Of a DNA stretch of 64,000 bases, positions 51,159 to 60,600 are shown piece by piece. The notes beneath the pieces are model-generated. The model saw only the letters and a list, made by a program, of their open reading frames with translations. It did not search any database and was not told the DNA's origin. The stretch comes from Alphaproteobacteria bacterium. GTDB lineage: Bacteria > Pseudomonadota > Alphaproteobacteria > Ferrovibrionales > Ferrovibrionaceae. Made by a program: the position numbers and the translations under genes. The stretch is taken from contig JAGXRD010000030.1 in NCBI GenBank assembly GCA_018336035.1, positions 43,709 to 107,708 of the forward strand. The letters run 5' to 3'. The first letter of the stretch is position 1. Each line of letters starts with the position of its first letter.

Positions 51159-52960
51159 GCGTCGAACTTCTTCTCGTAACCGCGCGGCGTATAGGCGAAG
51201 CGGCGGCCATCGGGCAGTTCGATGGCGCGGCTGGCGCTCGATCCCACCAGAACCACGGTCAGCATGTCGACCTTGTCGATGTCGAGGTCGGCGAGCGTGG
51301 TCAGCGTCACGCGCTCGCCCTCACGGCCCAGATTGCGCGCCAGCACCACCGGTGTCTGTGCCGGGCGATGCTGCAGCAGGATGTCTTTTGCCATTTCCAG
51401 CTGGTGGCGGCGGCGCTGCGACACTGGATTGTAGAAGGCGATGACAAAGTCGGCCTGTGCTGCCGCCTTGATGCGTTCGAGGATGGCTTCCAGCGGCGTC
51501 AGCAGGTCGGACAGCGAAATCGTGCAGAAATCGTGGCCGAGCAGAGCGCCGGAGCGCGCGGCGGCGGCCTGCAAAGCCGAGATGCCGGGCGCGATCTGCA
51601 CGGCCACGCGTGCCCAGTCCTTGCGCTGCGGTTCCTTCTCCAGCAGGGCAAACACCAGCGTTGCCATTGCATAGATGCCGGGATCGCCGGAGCAGACCAG
51701 GGCCACGCGCTTGCCCTGCGCCGCGAGATCGAGGGCCGCGCGCACGCGCACTTCCTCTTCGCCGAGTTCATAGCGATGCAGGGTTTTGCCAGGCTGCAGC
51801 TGCGGATAGAGATCGAGATAGAGGCCGTAGCCGACCCAGTCGGTGGCCTCGGCCAGCGCGATGCGCGCTTCCGGCGTCAGCCAGAGTGCATCGCCCGGCC
51901 CGGTGCCGACGACATGCAACTCGCCGCGCGGGCTGCCGCGTGTGGCGCCATCGAAAGGTGCCGGTGCCAGCGCCAGCGCGCAGGTGGCGCGCTCCGATTT
52001 GCGCTTCGGCACGATCAGCTCGGCATCCGGTCCGGCAGCCGCCAGCGCCGCGCCTTCCGCCACGCCATGGGTGCCGACCTCGGCAAACACCACGTTGGAG
52101 GGAGTCTTCATGCGCGGCGTCTCGGCCTCCAAAGTGGCGGCATCGAAGACGCGGAACGGCACGCCGAACCATTTCGCCAGTTCCTGCATGGCCGGTTCAT
52201 CGGCCTTGAGGTCGAGCGAATAAATTCCACTGATGCTGTCGCGCGCGATGCCTTCGGCGTCGATCACGCCCTGCACCAGCCGGATCAGCTCGACCGGTTT
52301 GGTGTTGCGTTCGCAGCCGACGCCGATGGCGATGCTGCGCGGGTGATAGACCAGATGCTCGGGGCTGCCGTCGACACTACGATGTGTCACCTCGATCAGC
52401 AGCGCGCCGTCATCCCTGACCGGCAGATTGCTGTCGGCGAACCAGGGCGCCTCGCCCTGGATGCGGACGCCGCCGCCGCCACGTAACAGCGTCGCCATCA
52501 CGCCCTTGGCATCCTGCGGATTGCCCAGCGTGTAACCGTCCGGCGGTTCATCCAGGCCGAGGCCGAAAGCCAGATCGCCGGCGGTGGTGATGGCGGGAAT
52601 GCCCTGCAGCACGGTGGCGATCCGACGCGCCAGCAGATTGGCGCCGTGATGGCCGCCGAGCAGCGGCACCACGGAGGAGCCATCGGCGGCCACCGCGATC
52701 AGCGGCGGTTCGCTATTCTTGTCGGCGAGATGCGGCGCCACCGCGCGGATCAGAATCCCGGCGGCGCAGATGCCGATCACCGGCCGGCCAGATGTGAATA
52801 GCTGCGCGATGGTGTCGGTGGCCTTGCCGAGTGGAAGCGCATGCTGAAGCGCGGCATCGTCGGGCGCATAGACCTCCCAGGCTGGGAAGGCGGCGCTCAG
52901 CGCCTGCGCCACACCGCGCGCATTCTGTGTCAGCAGGATGAGGGCGGGTTTCCCACTCAA
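51155..52960 (-). CDS. cobJ: CbiG-CobJ fusion (cobalamin biosynthesis protein and precorrin-3B C17-methyltransferase)
   Basis: A 601-residue bifunctional protein. Residues 1-335 match CbiG: N-terminal domain with [16 protein letters not shown] and [13 protein letters not shown], and a C-terminal CobE-like domain from about 208 ([16 protein letters not shown]). Residues about 346-601 are the CobJ/CbiH methylase, with [27 protein letters not shown] and [16 protein letters not shown]. CobJ performs ring contraction with C17 methylation; CbiG opens the delta-lactone in the cobalt-early route. It overlaps cobI and cobM by 4 bases each. Confidence 0.92.
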   Translation of the reverse strand: MSGKPALILLTQNARGVAQALSAAFPAWEVYAPDDAALQHALPLGKATDTIAQLFTSGRPVIGICAAGILIRAVAPHLADKNSEPPLIAVAADGSSVVPLLGGHHGANLLARRIATVLQGIPAITTAGDLAFGLGLDEPPDGYTLGNPQDAKGVMATLLRGGGGVRIQGEAPWFADSNLPVRDDGALLIEVTHRSVDGSPEHLVYHPRSIAIGVGCERNTKPVELIRLVQGVIDAEGIARDSISGIYSLDLKADEPAMQELAKWFGVPFRVFDAATLEAETPRMKTPSNVVFAEVGTHGVAEGAALAAAGPDAELIVPKRKSERATCALALAPAPFDGATRGSPRGELHVVGTGPGDALWLTPEARIALAEATDWVGYGLYLDLYPQLQPGKTLHRYELGEEEVRVRAALDLAAQGKRVALVCSGDPGIYAMATLVFALLEKEPQRKDWARVAVQIAPGISALQAAAARSGALLGHDFCTISLSDLLTPLEAILERIKAAAQADFVIAFYNPVSQRRRHQLEMAKDILLQHRPAQTPVVLARNLGREGERVTLTTLADLDIDKVDMLTVVLVGSSASRAIELPDGRRFAYTPRGYEKKFDA

Positions 52961-53676
52961 CTCTGAAACTCCATGAAATGTTGCTCGCCACGACGATGCA
53001 CCAGGATCATGGCGAAATAGGGAATGCTGGCGGGGTCGACGTCGGATAGCGGAAGAATGCGCTGCTCCGGCATGGTGGCGCGCTCGATATACTGCGCGCG
53101 GTCGAGCAGGCCGAGTTCTTTCAGCAATGTGACGATGCGCGGGCCATGGCGGCCGAGCTTCAGGATGGCGGCGGCATCGGTATGCAGCAGCTTGGCGGCG
53201 ATGGTCTCATCGTCGAGCGGCGCGGGGATCACGGTCAGCACATCGTTGCGCGAGACCAGCGGATGTTTCAGCGCGGCGGCGCAGGCGGTCAGCGACGACA
53301 CGCCGGGCACGACTTCGACGGGGAAGCGTTCGGCCAGCCGGCCGAACAGATACATGAAGGAGCCATAGAGGAAGGGATCGCCTTCGCACAGCACGGCAAC
53401 CATGCGGCCGGCTGCCAGATGGGTGCTCAGGTCTTCGGCGGCCTGTTCGTAGACGGCCTGGGCGGGGAAGCGCGCCACGGTCAGCGGCATGCGGATGGCG
53501 ATTTCGGTCTGGGCGCCTTTCAGATGCGGCGCAATGATTTTGCGCGCCAGGCTGTCACCGGAATCCGGCGCCGGATAGGCCACGACATCGGCGCTTTGCA
53601 GAATCCGCAGCGCCTTCAGCGTGATCAGCTCGGGGTCGCCCGGGCCGATCCCGAGACCGTACAGAATACCGCTCAT
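52957..53676 (-). CDS. cobI: Precorrin-2 C20-methyltransferase
   Basis: SAM-dependent methylation at C20 giving precorrin-3A. The 239-residue methylase begins LYGLGIGPGDPELITLKAL and includes LCEGDPFLYGSFMYLF and VVPGVSSLTACAAAL, typical of CobI/CbiL. It lies 10 bases after cobL and overlaps the fusion gene by ATGA. Confidence 0.94.
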   Translation of the reverse strand: MSGILYGLGIGPGDPELITLKALRILQSADVVAYPAPDSGDSLARKIIAPHLKGAQTEIAIRMPLTVARFPAQAVYEQAAEDLSTHLAAGRMVAVLCEGDPFLYGSFMYLFGRLAERFPVEVVPGVSSLTACAAALKHPLVSRNDVLTVIPAPLDDETIAAKLLHTDAAAILKLGRHGPRIVTLLKELGLLDRAQYIERATMPEQRILPLSDVDPASIPYFAMILVHRRGEQHFMEFQS

Positions 53677-53686
53677 TCCCAGATAC

Positions 53687-54889
53687 TCATTCCTTGGTCA
53701 CGCTCCACTGCGTCACCGGCATCATGGCATGCCAGCCATGGAAACGGCCGACCGGTTCGGCGCGCTGCACGGAGAATCGCGCGAGGTCGCCGCCATGCTC
53801 GCGGCGCGCCTGTTCCAGCACGCTTTCGCCTTCCAAGGTCACGACATTGGCGACCAGCCGCCCGCCGGGTTTCAGCGCCTGCCAGCAGCGTTCGATCAGG
53901 CCCTCGGTGGTGATGCCGCCGCCGATGAAGACGGCATCGGGTTCGGGCAGGCCGTTCAGTGCCTCCGGCACGCTGCCGGCTTTGACTTCGAGCTGCGGCA
54001 CGCCGAGCGCCAGCGCATTCTGCGCGATCATGCTGCGGCGGGTGTCTTTGTTCTCGATGGCGATGGCGCGGTTGCGGCGATCGGCGCGCAGCCATTCGAT
54101 TGAGATCGAACCCGAACCGGCGCCGACATCCCACAGCAGATCGCCAGGAAACGGCGACAGCCTTGCCAGCGTCACGGCGCGGATCTCGCGCTTGGTGATA
54201 TTGCCATCGTGTAAGTAAAGATCATCCTCAAGCCCGGCGAGCCGCGTCAGGCCAGGGCCATCTTTGATCTCGACGGCCAGCAGGTTGAGATCGGCGCAGT
54301 GCTGATGCGGCCAGTCTTTCGCCGTGCCGGTCAGGCTGTTCTCCTGTGCGCCACCAAGATGCTCCAGCACGGTGAGCTGCGCGCTGCCGAAGCCGCGCTT
54401 CACCAGATAGTCGGCGATCTTCGCCGGCGCCGCGCCGTTTTCGGTCAGCAGCAGCAGGCGTGCGCCGGGCGTCAGGAAACCGGCGAGCAGGTCGAGCGGA
54501 CGGCCATGGAGAGACAGGCAATCCACTGCATCGAGAGCCCAGAGCAGCCGCGAAGCGGCGAGCGAGAAGGCGCCGGGATGCGGCACGACGGTCATTTCAT
54601 CGGCGGGAATGCGTTTGGCCAGGGTGGCGCCGATGCCGAACCACATCGGATCGCCGCTCGCCAGTACGCAGGTGCGCCGGCCTTTGTATTGTGCGAGGCC
54701 ATCGGCCTGCGCCAGCAGCTGCGATGCGGCCCAGGCGATGCGTTCCTGATCAGAGTTTGGCGCGATCATCGCCAGATGCCGTTCGCCGCCGATCAGCAGG
54801 TCAGCGCTCTGCACCAGCGCACGCGCGGCAGCCGACAGACCCTCCAGCCCGTCCTCACCGATACCGACGATGCTGAGCCAGCGTGTCAT
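53687..54889 (-). CDS. cobL: Precorrin-6Y C5,15-methyltransferase (decarboxylating)
   Basis: A 400-residue two-domain enzyme that methylates C5 and C15 and decarboxylates the C12 acetate. The N-terminal half (about 1-200) is the CbiE methylase (LSIVGIGEDGLEGLSAAARAL, VLASGDPMWFGIGATL). The C-terminal half is the CbiT methylase/decarboxylase (LLWDVGAGSGSISIEWLRA). The ATG at 54889 overlaps the cobH stop. Confidence 0.94.
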   Translation of the reverse strand: MTRWLSIVGIGEDGLEGLSAAARALVQSADLLIGGERHLAMIAPNSDQERIAWAASQLLAQADGLAQYKGRRTCVLASGDPMWFGIGATLAKRIPADEMTVVPHPGAFSLAASRLLWALDAVDCLSLHGRPLDLLAGFLTPGARLLLLTENGAAPAKIADYLVKRGFGSAQLTVLEHLGGAQENSLTGTAKDWPHQHCADLNLLAVEIKDGPGLTRLAGLEDDLYLHDGNITKREIRAVTLARLSPFPGDLLWDVGAGSGSISIEWLRADRRNRAIAIENKDTRRSMIAQNALALGVPQLEVKAGSVPEALNGLPEPDAVFIGGGITTEGLIERCWQALKPGGRLVANVVTLEGESVLEQARREHGGDLARFSVQRAEPVGRFHGWHAMMPVTQWSVTKE

Positions 54890-55551
54890 GGCATCCTCTT
54901 GTCCTGGGGCGCCCAGGTGGCCAGGGCATTGATCGCTGCTGCGGCAATCGCGCTGCCGCCACGCCGGCCCTTCAGCGTCGCATAGGCTACGCCAGCCGGC
55001 GCGCTGTCGATCAGCGCCTGTTTCGATTCCACCGCGCCGACATAACCGACCGGGAAACCGAGAATGGCGGCCGGCTTCGGCGCGCCTTCGTTGTTGAGCA
55101 GTTCGAGCAGGCGGAACAAGGCGGTCGGCGCATTGCCGATCACCACCAGGGCGCCTTCCAGATGGGGACTCCATAGCTCAACAGCTGCGGCCGAGCGGGT
55201 GATCTGTTTCTGCTGACCGATGGCGCGCGCTTCGGGCGTGTTGAGGAAGCTCAGCACCTTGTTGTCGGCGGGCAGGCGCGAGCGGATCACGCCATAGGCC
55301 ACCATATCGACGTCGCTCAGGATCGGCTTGCCGCCTTGCAATGCGGTGTGAACTGCGGCCGGTAAGTCCGGCGTCCAGGTGAGGTCGCCCAGAATGTCGG
55401 GCATGGCGCAGGCATGGATCAGGCGTAGTGCCATCTCATCGATGCCGGGCGGCAGATGCGACAGATCGACCTCGGCGCGGATCATCTCGAAACTCAGGCG
55501 ATAGATCGCATCGGGATCGCGCAGATAGTCGTATTGCCGCATGGCCGGCAT
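54886..55551 (-). CDS. cobH: Precorrin-8X methylmutase
   Basis: Moves the methyl group from C11 to C12, giving hydrogenobyrinic acid. The 221-residue protein has the family catalytic His (His46 in RLIHACAMPDI), DVDMVAYGVIRSRL and NAPTALFRLLELL, then GFPVGYVGAVESKQAL and LKGRRGGSAIA. The ATG at 55551 overlaps the cbiX stop (TGATG); an ATG at 55542 is an alternative. Confidence 0.94.
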   Translation of the reverse strand: MPAMRQYDYLRDPDAIYRLSFEMIRAEVDLSHLPPGIDEMALRLIHACAMPDILGDLTWTPDLPAAVHTALQGGKPILSDVDMVAYGVIRSRLPADNKVLSFLNTPEARAIGQQKQITRSAAAVELWSPHLEGALVVIGNAPTALFRLLELLNNEGAPKPAAILGFPVGYVGAVESKQALIDSAPAGVAYATLKGRRGGSAIAAAAINALATWAPQDKRMP

Positions 55552-56609
55552 CACTTGTCGTTCAGCGTGCGCGGACCATGCGGATGGTCGGCATGCGGAT
55601 AGGGATGGTGGCCATGCCCGTCATGATCATGACTGTGATGCGCGTGATCGTGCGCATGGCCATGATCATGGTGATGATGGTCGTGATCATGGCCGGTGCC
55701 GATGCCCTCGACATGATGGTGATGGCTTTCCTGCGCCAGGCCGACCTCGTCCTCGAAGCCGAGCACCTGGGCGCGGTATTTGCACATCTGGCAGTTCATG
55801 TTGTTGGTGCCGGCCAGAATCTCGGTCAGCCGGTCCTCGAATACCTCCAATACAAGCGGATGGTCATTGAGATATCCGGCCTTGATGAACTCGATCTGCG
55901 GATTCTGTGCTGCCACCAGATCGGTCGACTCGTAAATGCGTTCGACCAGGATGCCGGTGAACAGGAAATACGGAAACACGATGACGCGTTTGTAGCCGAG
56001 CCTGGCGACATGTTCGAGCGAAGGCTGCACCAGCGGGAAGGTGACGCCGGAATAGGCAGTCTCGCCCCAACCGAAGCCGAAGCCCTCCCACAGCATGCGC
56101 ATGACTTTGGCGATGTTGGAATTGGCGTCGGGATCCGACGTGCCACGTCCGACCACGACCAGGCAGGTCTCGTGGCGGGCGATACTGTCGCCCGCCGCGT
56201 TCAGTGCGTCCTGAATTCTGTCGCCGGCGGCGCGCAGCATCTTCAGGTCAATGCCGAGGTCGCGGCCATAATGGATGCTGACATCGGGATGCTCGGCCTG
56301 ATAGCGGTTGAGCACGCTCGGAATGTCGTTCTTGGCATGGCCAGCCGCCATCAGCATACCGGGCAGTGCGAGAATGCGGCTGTTGCCCTGGGCGCGCAGA
56401 TTGTCGAGCCCGGTGCGGATGATCGGCGTGGCGAATTCCAGGAAGCCGAAGTCGACATCATAGTGCGGCAGGCGGCGCTTCATATGCGCGGCCAGCGCGG
56501 TGAACTCGGCCACGGCGCGGGTGTCGCGGCTGCCATGGCCGCAGAGCATCACGCCGGTTTTCTGGAACGGGTTGTCGATCGGGGGCTTCTGGAACATGGG
56601 GCTGGTCAT
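55551..56609 (-). CDS. cbiX: Sirohydrochlorin cobaltochelatase CbiX (long form) with His-rich tail
   Basis: A 352-residue chelatase with two CbiX/SirB repeats; likely metal-site His25 (GHGSRD) and His91 (AAGHAKND). Near the C-terminus is the MxCxxC motif (Met271, Cys273, Cys276) that binds a [4Fe-4S] cluster in CbiX-L. A tail follows with 24 histidines between residues 296 and 344. CbiX puts cobalt into sirohydrochlorin in the early-insertion route, whereas CobN in the same operon belongs to the late route. It might also serve sirohaem or hold cobalt. Confidence 0.9.
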   Translation of the reverse strand: MTSPMFQKPPIDNPFQKTGVMLCGHGSRDTRAVAEFTALAAHMKRRLPHYDVDFGFLEFATPIIRTGLDNLRAQGNSRILALPGMLMAAGHAKNDIPSVLNRYQAEHPDVSIHYGRDLGIDLKMLRAAGDRIQDALNAAGDSIARHETCLVVVGRGTSDPDANSNIAKVMRMLWEGFGFGWGETAYSGVTFPLVQPSLEHVARLGYKRVIVFPYFLFTGILVERIYESTDLVAAQNPQIEFIKAGYLNDHPLVLEVFEDRLTEILAGTNNMNCQMCKYRAQVLGFEDEVGLAQESHHHHVEGIGTGHDHDHHHHDHGHAHDHAHHSHDHDGHGHHPYPHADHPHGPRTLNDK

Positions 56610-56616
56610 GGGGGAA

Positions 56617-57000
56617 CTATGCCATCGCTATGGCTTCGATTTCCAGCAACCAGTCGCCGATCAGGGTCTGGGTCACGATGCCGCTGGAGGCGCAGATGCG
56701 GTCGCCGAGGATTTCGTTGCGGATTTTGCGGTTCGGTATCAACTGGCTGCGGTCGGTCAGGAAGCTGGTGGTTTTCACCAGATTGTCGAAACTCATGCCG
56801 GCCTCGCTCAGCACGGCCTCGATATTGCGCCAGCAGTTGCGCGCCTGGCTCTCGAAATCCGGCGGCAGGCTGCCATCGGGCGCGACGCCGATCTGGCCGC
56901 TGATATACAGCGTGCGCTGTGCCGCGCTGACCAGCACGCCATGAGCATATTGGCCGACCGGCGGCGCGATGGATGCCGGATTGAGCAGGTCGCGTTTCAT
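56617..57000 (-). CDS. RidA-family enamine/imine deaminase
   Basis: A 127-residue RidA (YjgF) protein: YAHGVLVSAAQRTLYISGQIGVAPDGSLP, CWRNIEAVLSEAGMSFDNLVKTTSFL and VTQTLIGDWLLEIEAIAMA. RidA proteins hydrolyse reactive enamines and imines. The catalytic Arg found near residue 105 of classical RidA is not evident (SGIVTQTLIG there), so it may belong to another Rid subgroup. It overlaps cobO by ATGA and ends 8 bases before cbiX, a rare neighbour for a cobalamin operon. Confidence 0.85.
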   Translation of the reverse strand: MKRDLLNPASIAPPVGQYAHGVLVSAAQRTLYISGQIGVAPDGSLPPDFESQARNCWRNIEAVLSEAGMSFDNLVKTTSFLTDRSQLIPNRKIRNEILGDRICASSGIVTQTLIGDWLLEIEAIAMA

Positions 57001-57626
57001 CAGAACTCTATCCCCTTCTGCGCTTTCACGCCGGCCTGGAAGGGATGTTTCACTTCCGTCATCTCGGTCACCAGGTCGGCGGCTTCGATCAGCTCGGGCT
57101 TGGCATTGCGGCCTGTGACGACGATATGCAGATTGGGCGGCCGGTTCTTCAACACTTCGACCACCTCGCTGAGTTCGAGATAGTCGTAACGTAGAACGAT
57201 ATTCAGTTCGTCCAGCACCAGCAGGTCAAAATCCGGCGGATCTTTACGGGCGGCCTCGATCATGCGCTTCGCCTCGGTCCAGGCAGCCTGCGCCGCCGCG
57301 ATGTCGCGCGCACGGTCCTGCGTGTTCCAGGTGAAGCCTTCGCCCATTGCCTTGATCTCGACCTGATCGGGAAACATTTCCAGCACCGGGCGCTCGCCGG
57401 TCTGCCAGGCGCCCTTCACGAACTGCACGACACCGATGCGAAAGCCGTTACCGATGGCGCGCATGGCGAGGCCAAAGGCGGCGGTGGATTTGCCTTTGCC
57501 CTTGCCGGTATGCACCATGAGCAGACCCTTCTCGATGGTCTTACCGGCCATGATTTTGGCCTTGGCCTCCTGGCGCTTCTTGGCCTTTTCGTTGGCGCGC
57601 GCGTTTTCGTCTTCGGTCTCACTCAT
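57000..57626 (-). CDS. cobO: Cob(I)yrinic acid a,c-diamide adenosyltransferase
   Basis: Transfers adenosyl from ATP to reduced cobalt. The 208-residue CobO/CobA-type protein has a charged N-terminal helix, a P-loop GKGKGKST (41-48), IGVVQFVKGAWQTGE and LLVLDELNIVLRYDYL. The ATG at 57626 overlaps the cobN stop by ATGA. Confidence 0.94.
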   Translation of the reverse strand: MSETEDENARANEKAKKRQEAKAKIMAGKTIEKGLLMVHTGKGKGKSTAAFGLAMRAIGNGFRIGVVQFVKGAWQTGERPVLEMFPDQVEIKAMGEGFTWNTQDRARDIAAAQAAWTEAKRMIEAARKDPPDFDLLVLDELNIVLRYDYLELSEVVEVLKNRPPNLHIVVTGRNAKPELIEAADLVTEMTEVKHPFQAGVKAQKGIEF

Positions 57627-60600
57627 CCGGCAAGCATCCTGTCCAGCAGATCTGTCGTCGAATTCGCCTTGGGTCGCCACAGGCCGCGGCGAATGGCTTC
57701 GTGGAAGCGTTCGGCAATCTCGCGCGCGCCGGCCGGATTGTTCGATTCCAGGAAGGCGCGCGTGTCTGCATCGGCCAGATAGGCATCGTACAGCGCATCG
57801 AACTGATGATCGCGCACCAGGCCTGTCGTGGCGGCAAAGGCGAACAGGTAATCCACCGTGGCGGCGATCTCGAAAGCGCCCTTGTAACCATGGCGCTTCA
57901 CCCCGGCGATCCATTTCGGATTGGCGGCACGGCCGCGCACCACGCGGGCGATTTCCTCTTCCAGCCGGCGGATGCGTGGCGCTTCGGGCCGCGAATGGTC
58001 ATTGTGATAGGCGGTCGGTGCCGCGCCGGATGCGTATTGCACGGCCGCCACCGCGCCGCCCTCGAACTGGTAATAGTCGTCGGAGTCGAGCAGGTCATGC
58101 TCGCGGTTATCCTGGTTCTGCACCACGGTATCGATGCCGCTGAGCCGCTGGGTGAAGACCTCCGCATCGGCGATACCCTCGGCATCATTGCCATAGGCAA
58201 AGCCGCCCCAGGCGATATAGGCCTTGGCCAGATCGGCGGTGTCGGCCCAGCCGCCGTCATCAATGATCGCCTGCAGGCCCGCGCCGTAAGCACCCGGCTG
58301 CGCGCCGAATACGCGATAGCCGGCGCGGCGCATGGCCTCTTCGGCGCTCAGGCCGCGGCCGATCATCACGGCGGCCTCGTCCTTGACGCGCTCGGCCAGC
58401 GGATTCAGTTCCGGCGGCTCGTCCAGCGCCTGCACGGCGCGGCTCGCGGCATCGAACAGCGCCAGCTGCGCGGGGAAGGCGTCGCGGAAGAAGCCGCTGA
58501 TCTTGAGCGTCACGTCGATACGCGGGCGATCCAGCAGGTCCAGCGGCACGATCTCGAAACCGGTGACACGGCCGGATGCGGTCTCCCAGGTGGGGCGTGC
58601 GCCGATCAGCGCCAGCGCCTGCGCAATGTCATCGCCGCCGGTGCGCATATTGGCGGTACCCCAGGCATTGAGCAGAATCGCGTGCGGCCATTCACCATGA
58701 TCCTGGCGATGGCGCTGCAGCAGAGCATCGGCCGATTGCCAGCCCAGCGTCCAGGCCGTCGGCGTCGGCAGGCTGCGCGCATCCAGCGAGTAGAAGTTAC
58801 GGCCGGTTGGCAGTACTTCCGGCCGGCCGCGCGTCGGCGCGCCGCTCGGGCCCGGCGGCACGAAACGGCCATCCAGCCCGCGCAGCAGGTTTTCGATCTC
58901 GGCACGCCCGCAGCTCAGCACCGCGCCGCGCAGGTGATAGTCGATCTCCTGCAGCACGGCTTTGGTTGCGGTCCAGCCGTCATCGGGCAGGCGCCGGTCA
59001 CCCACCAGCTGCTTGGCCAGAATCTCCAGTCGTTCGATGGTGTCGCCATGGCTGCGCCAGCTGCCCGGCGCGAGATCCGCCAGCACGGCGGGCTGCGGCC
59101 CTTCCCATGCGGCAGCGTAATCTGTACCCAGCGGATCGAACTGCAGGCCGAGATCGGCGGCGAGGGCCCGCAGGATCGAGGCGCGACCGGCTTTGCCGTC
59201 GCCGCGCGGCAGCCGCACCAACGCGACCAGAAGATCGATCAACTGCTCGCCATGCGGCTTCACGCCATAGACATGCAGCCCGTCGCGAATCTGCAACTCC
59301 TTCAGATCGCAGAGATGGTTGTCGAGCTTGAGCAAAGCCGAGTCTGTCGCTTCACCGATCTGGATATCGCAATCGGCATCCAGGCCGAGCCGGCGGGTTT
59401 CGGCGATGATGCGTTCGGCCAGCAGCGGCAGGCGGCGGCGATCCAGCCCGGCGGCCTCGTAATATTCATCGACCAGCTGTTCCAGCCCGGCGAGGTCGCC
59501 ATAGATTTCGGCGCGGGTCAGCGGCGGCGTCAGGTGGTCGAGGATCACGGCGGAAGTCCGGCGCTTGGCCTGCGTACCCTCGCCGGGATCGTTGACGATG
59601 AAGGGATAGAGCTGCGGCAGCGCGCCGAACACGGCTTCGGGATAACAGTCTTCGCTCAGCGCCAGCGCCTTGCCGGGCAGCCATTCGAGATTGCCATGCT
59701 TGCCGCAATGGATCACCGCATCGGCGCCGAAGCTTTCGCGCAGCCATGCGTAAGCCGCGAAGTAATGATGCGGCGGCACCAGATCGGGATCATGATAGCT
59801 GCGCGCCGGGTCGATATTATAGCCGCGCGCCGGCTGGATCATGATGGCCACATTGCCGAGCGGAATCACGGGCAGCGCAAAGCCGCTGCTGCCATCGGGG
59901 CCGGCATCGATATGCGGATCGTCTTCCGGCTCGCCCCAGCGCGCCGAGACGGCATCGCGGATGGCGGCCGGCAGCCTCTCGAAAAAGCAGCGATAAAGCG
60001 CCAGCGGATAGACCACGCGCACGCGCCGGCCGGCCATGGAGGCGAAATCGTTGGTGACGCCTTCGATCAGCGATTCGATCAGGCGGTTTCCGCTGACCGG
60101 CAGCGCGTTCAGTTCGTAGCCGGCGTCTTTCATGGCGCGCAGGATCTCGACCACGCTCTGCGGCGTATCGAGGCCGACGCCATTGCCGATGCGACCGTCG
60201 CGGTTGGGATAATTCGCCATCACCACGGCGATTTTGCGTTCGGCCGGCGACAGGCGGCCCAGTCGCGACCAGGCGCAGGCCAGTTTCGCCACATAGACAC
60301 AGCGGCCCTGATCGGGCTGCAGCCGCACGATGCTGCATTCGGTGCGCGTATCGAATTGCGCTTCGGCCTTGAAGGCGACGGCACGCGTCATAATGCGGCC
60401 GTCGATTTCCGGCAGCGCCACGGCGATGGCGAGATCGCGCGGATTGAGGCCGCGCGTGCCATTCGCCCAGTCCTCGCGCGGCTGTGTGGCGAATACCACC
60501 TGGAGCACGGGGCAGTCGCATTGTCCGAGGGGATCTTCCGCACCGCCATCACTGCCAGTGGGGCTGCCCCCAGTTGGACTTCCTAGGGCGAAGCTGGTCG

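Noticed and set aside
57701..60586. A 961-codon open frame on the + strand opposite cobN
   Set aside because: It is a shadow of cobN: high GC and codon bias keep the antisense frame open. The translation is low-complexity (Arg, Gln, His, Ala) with no family motif.
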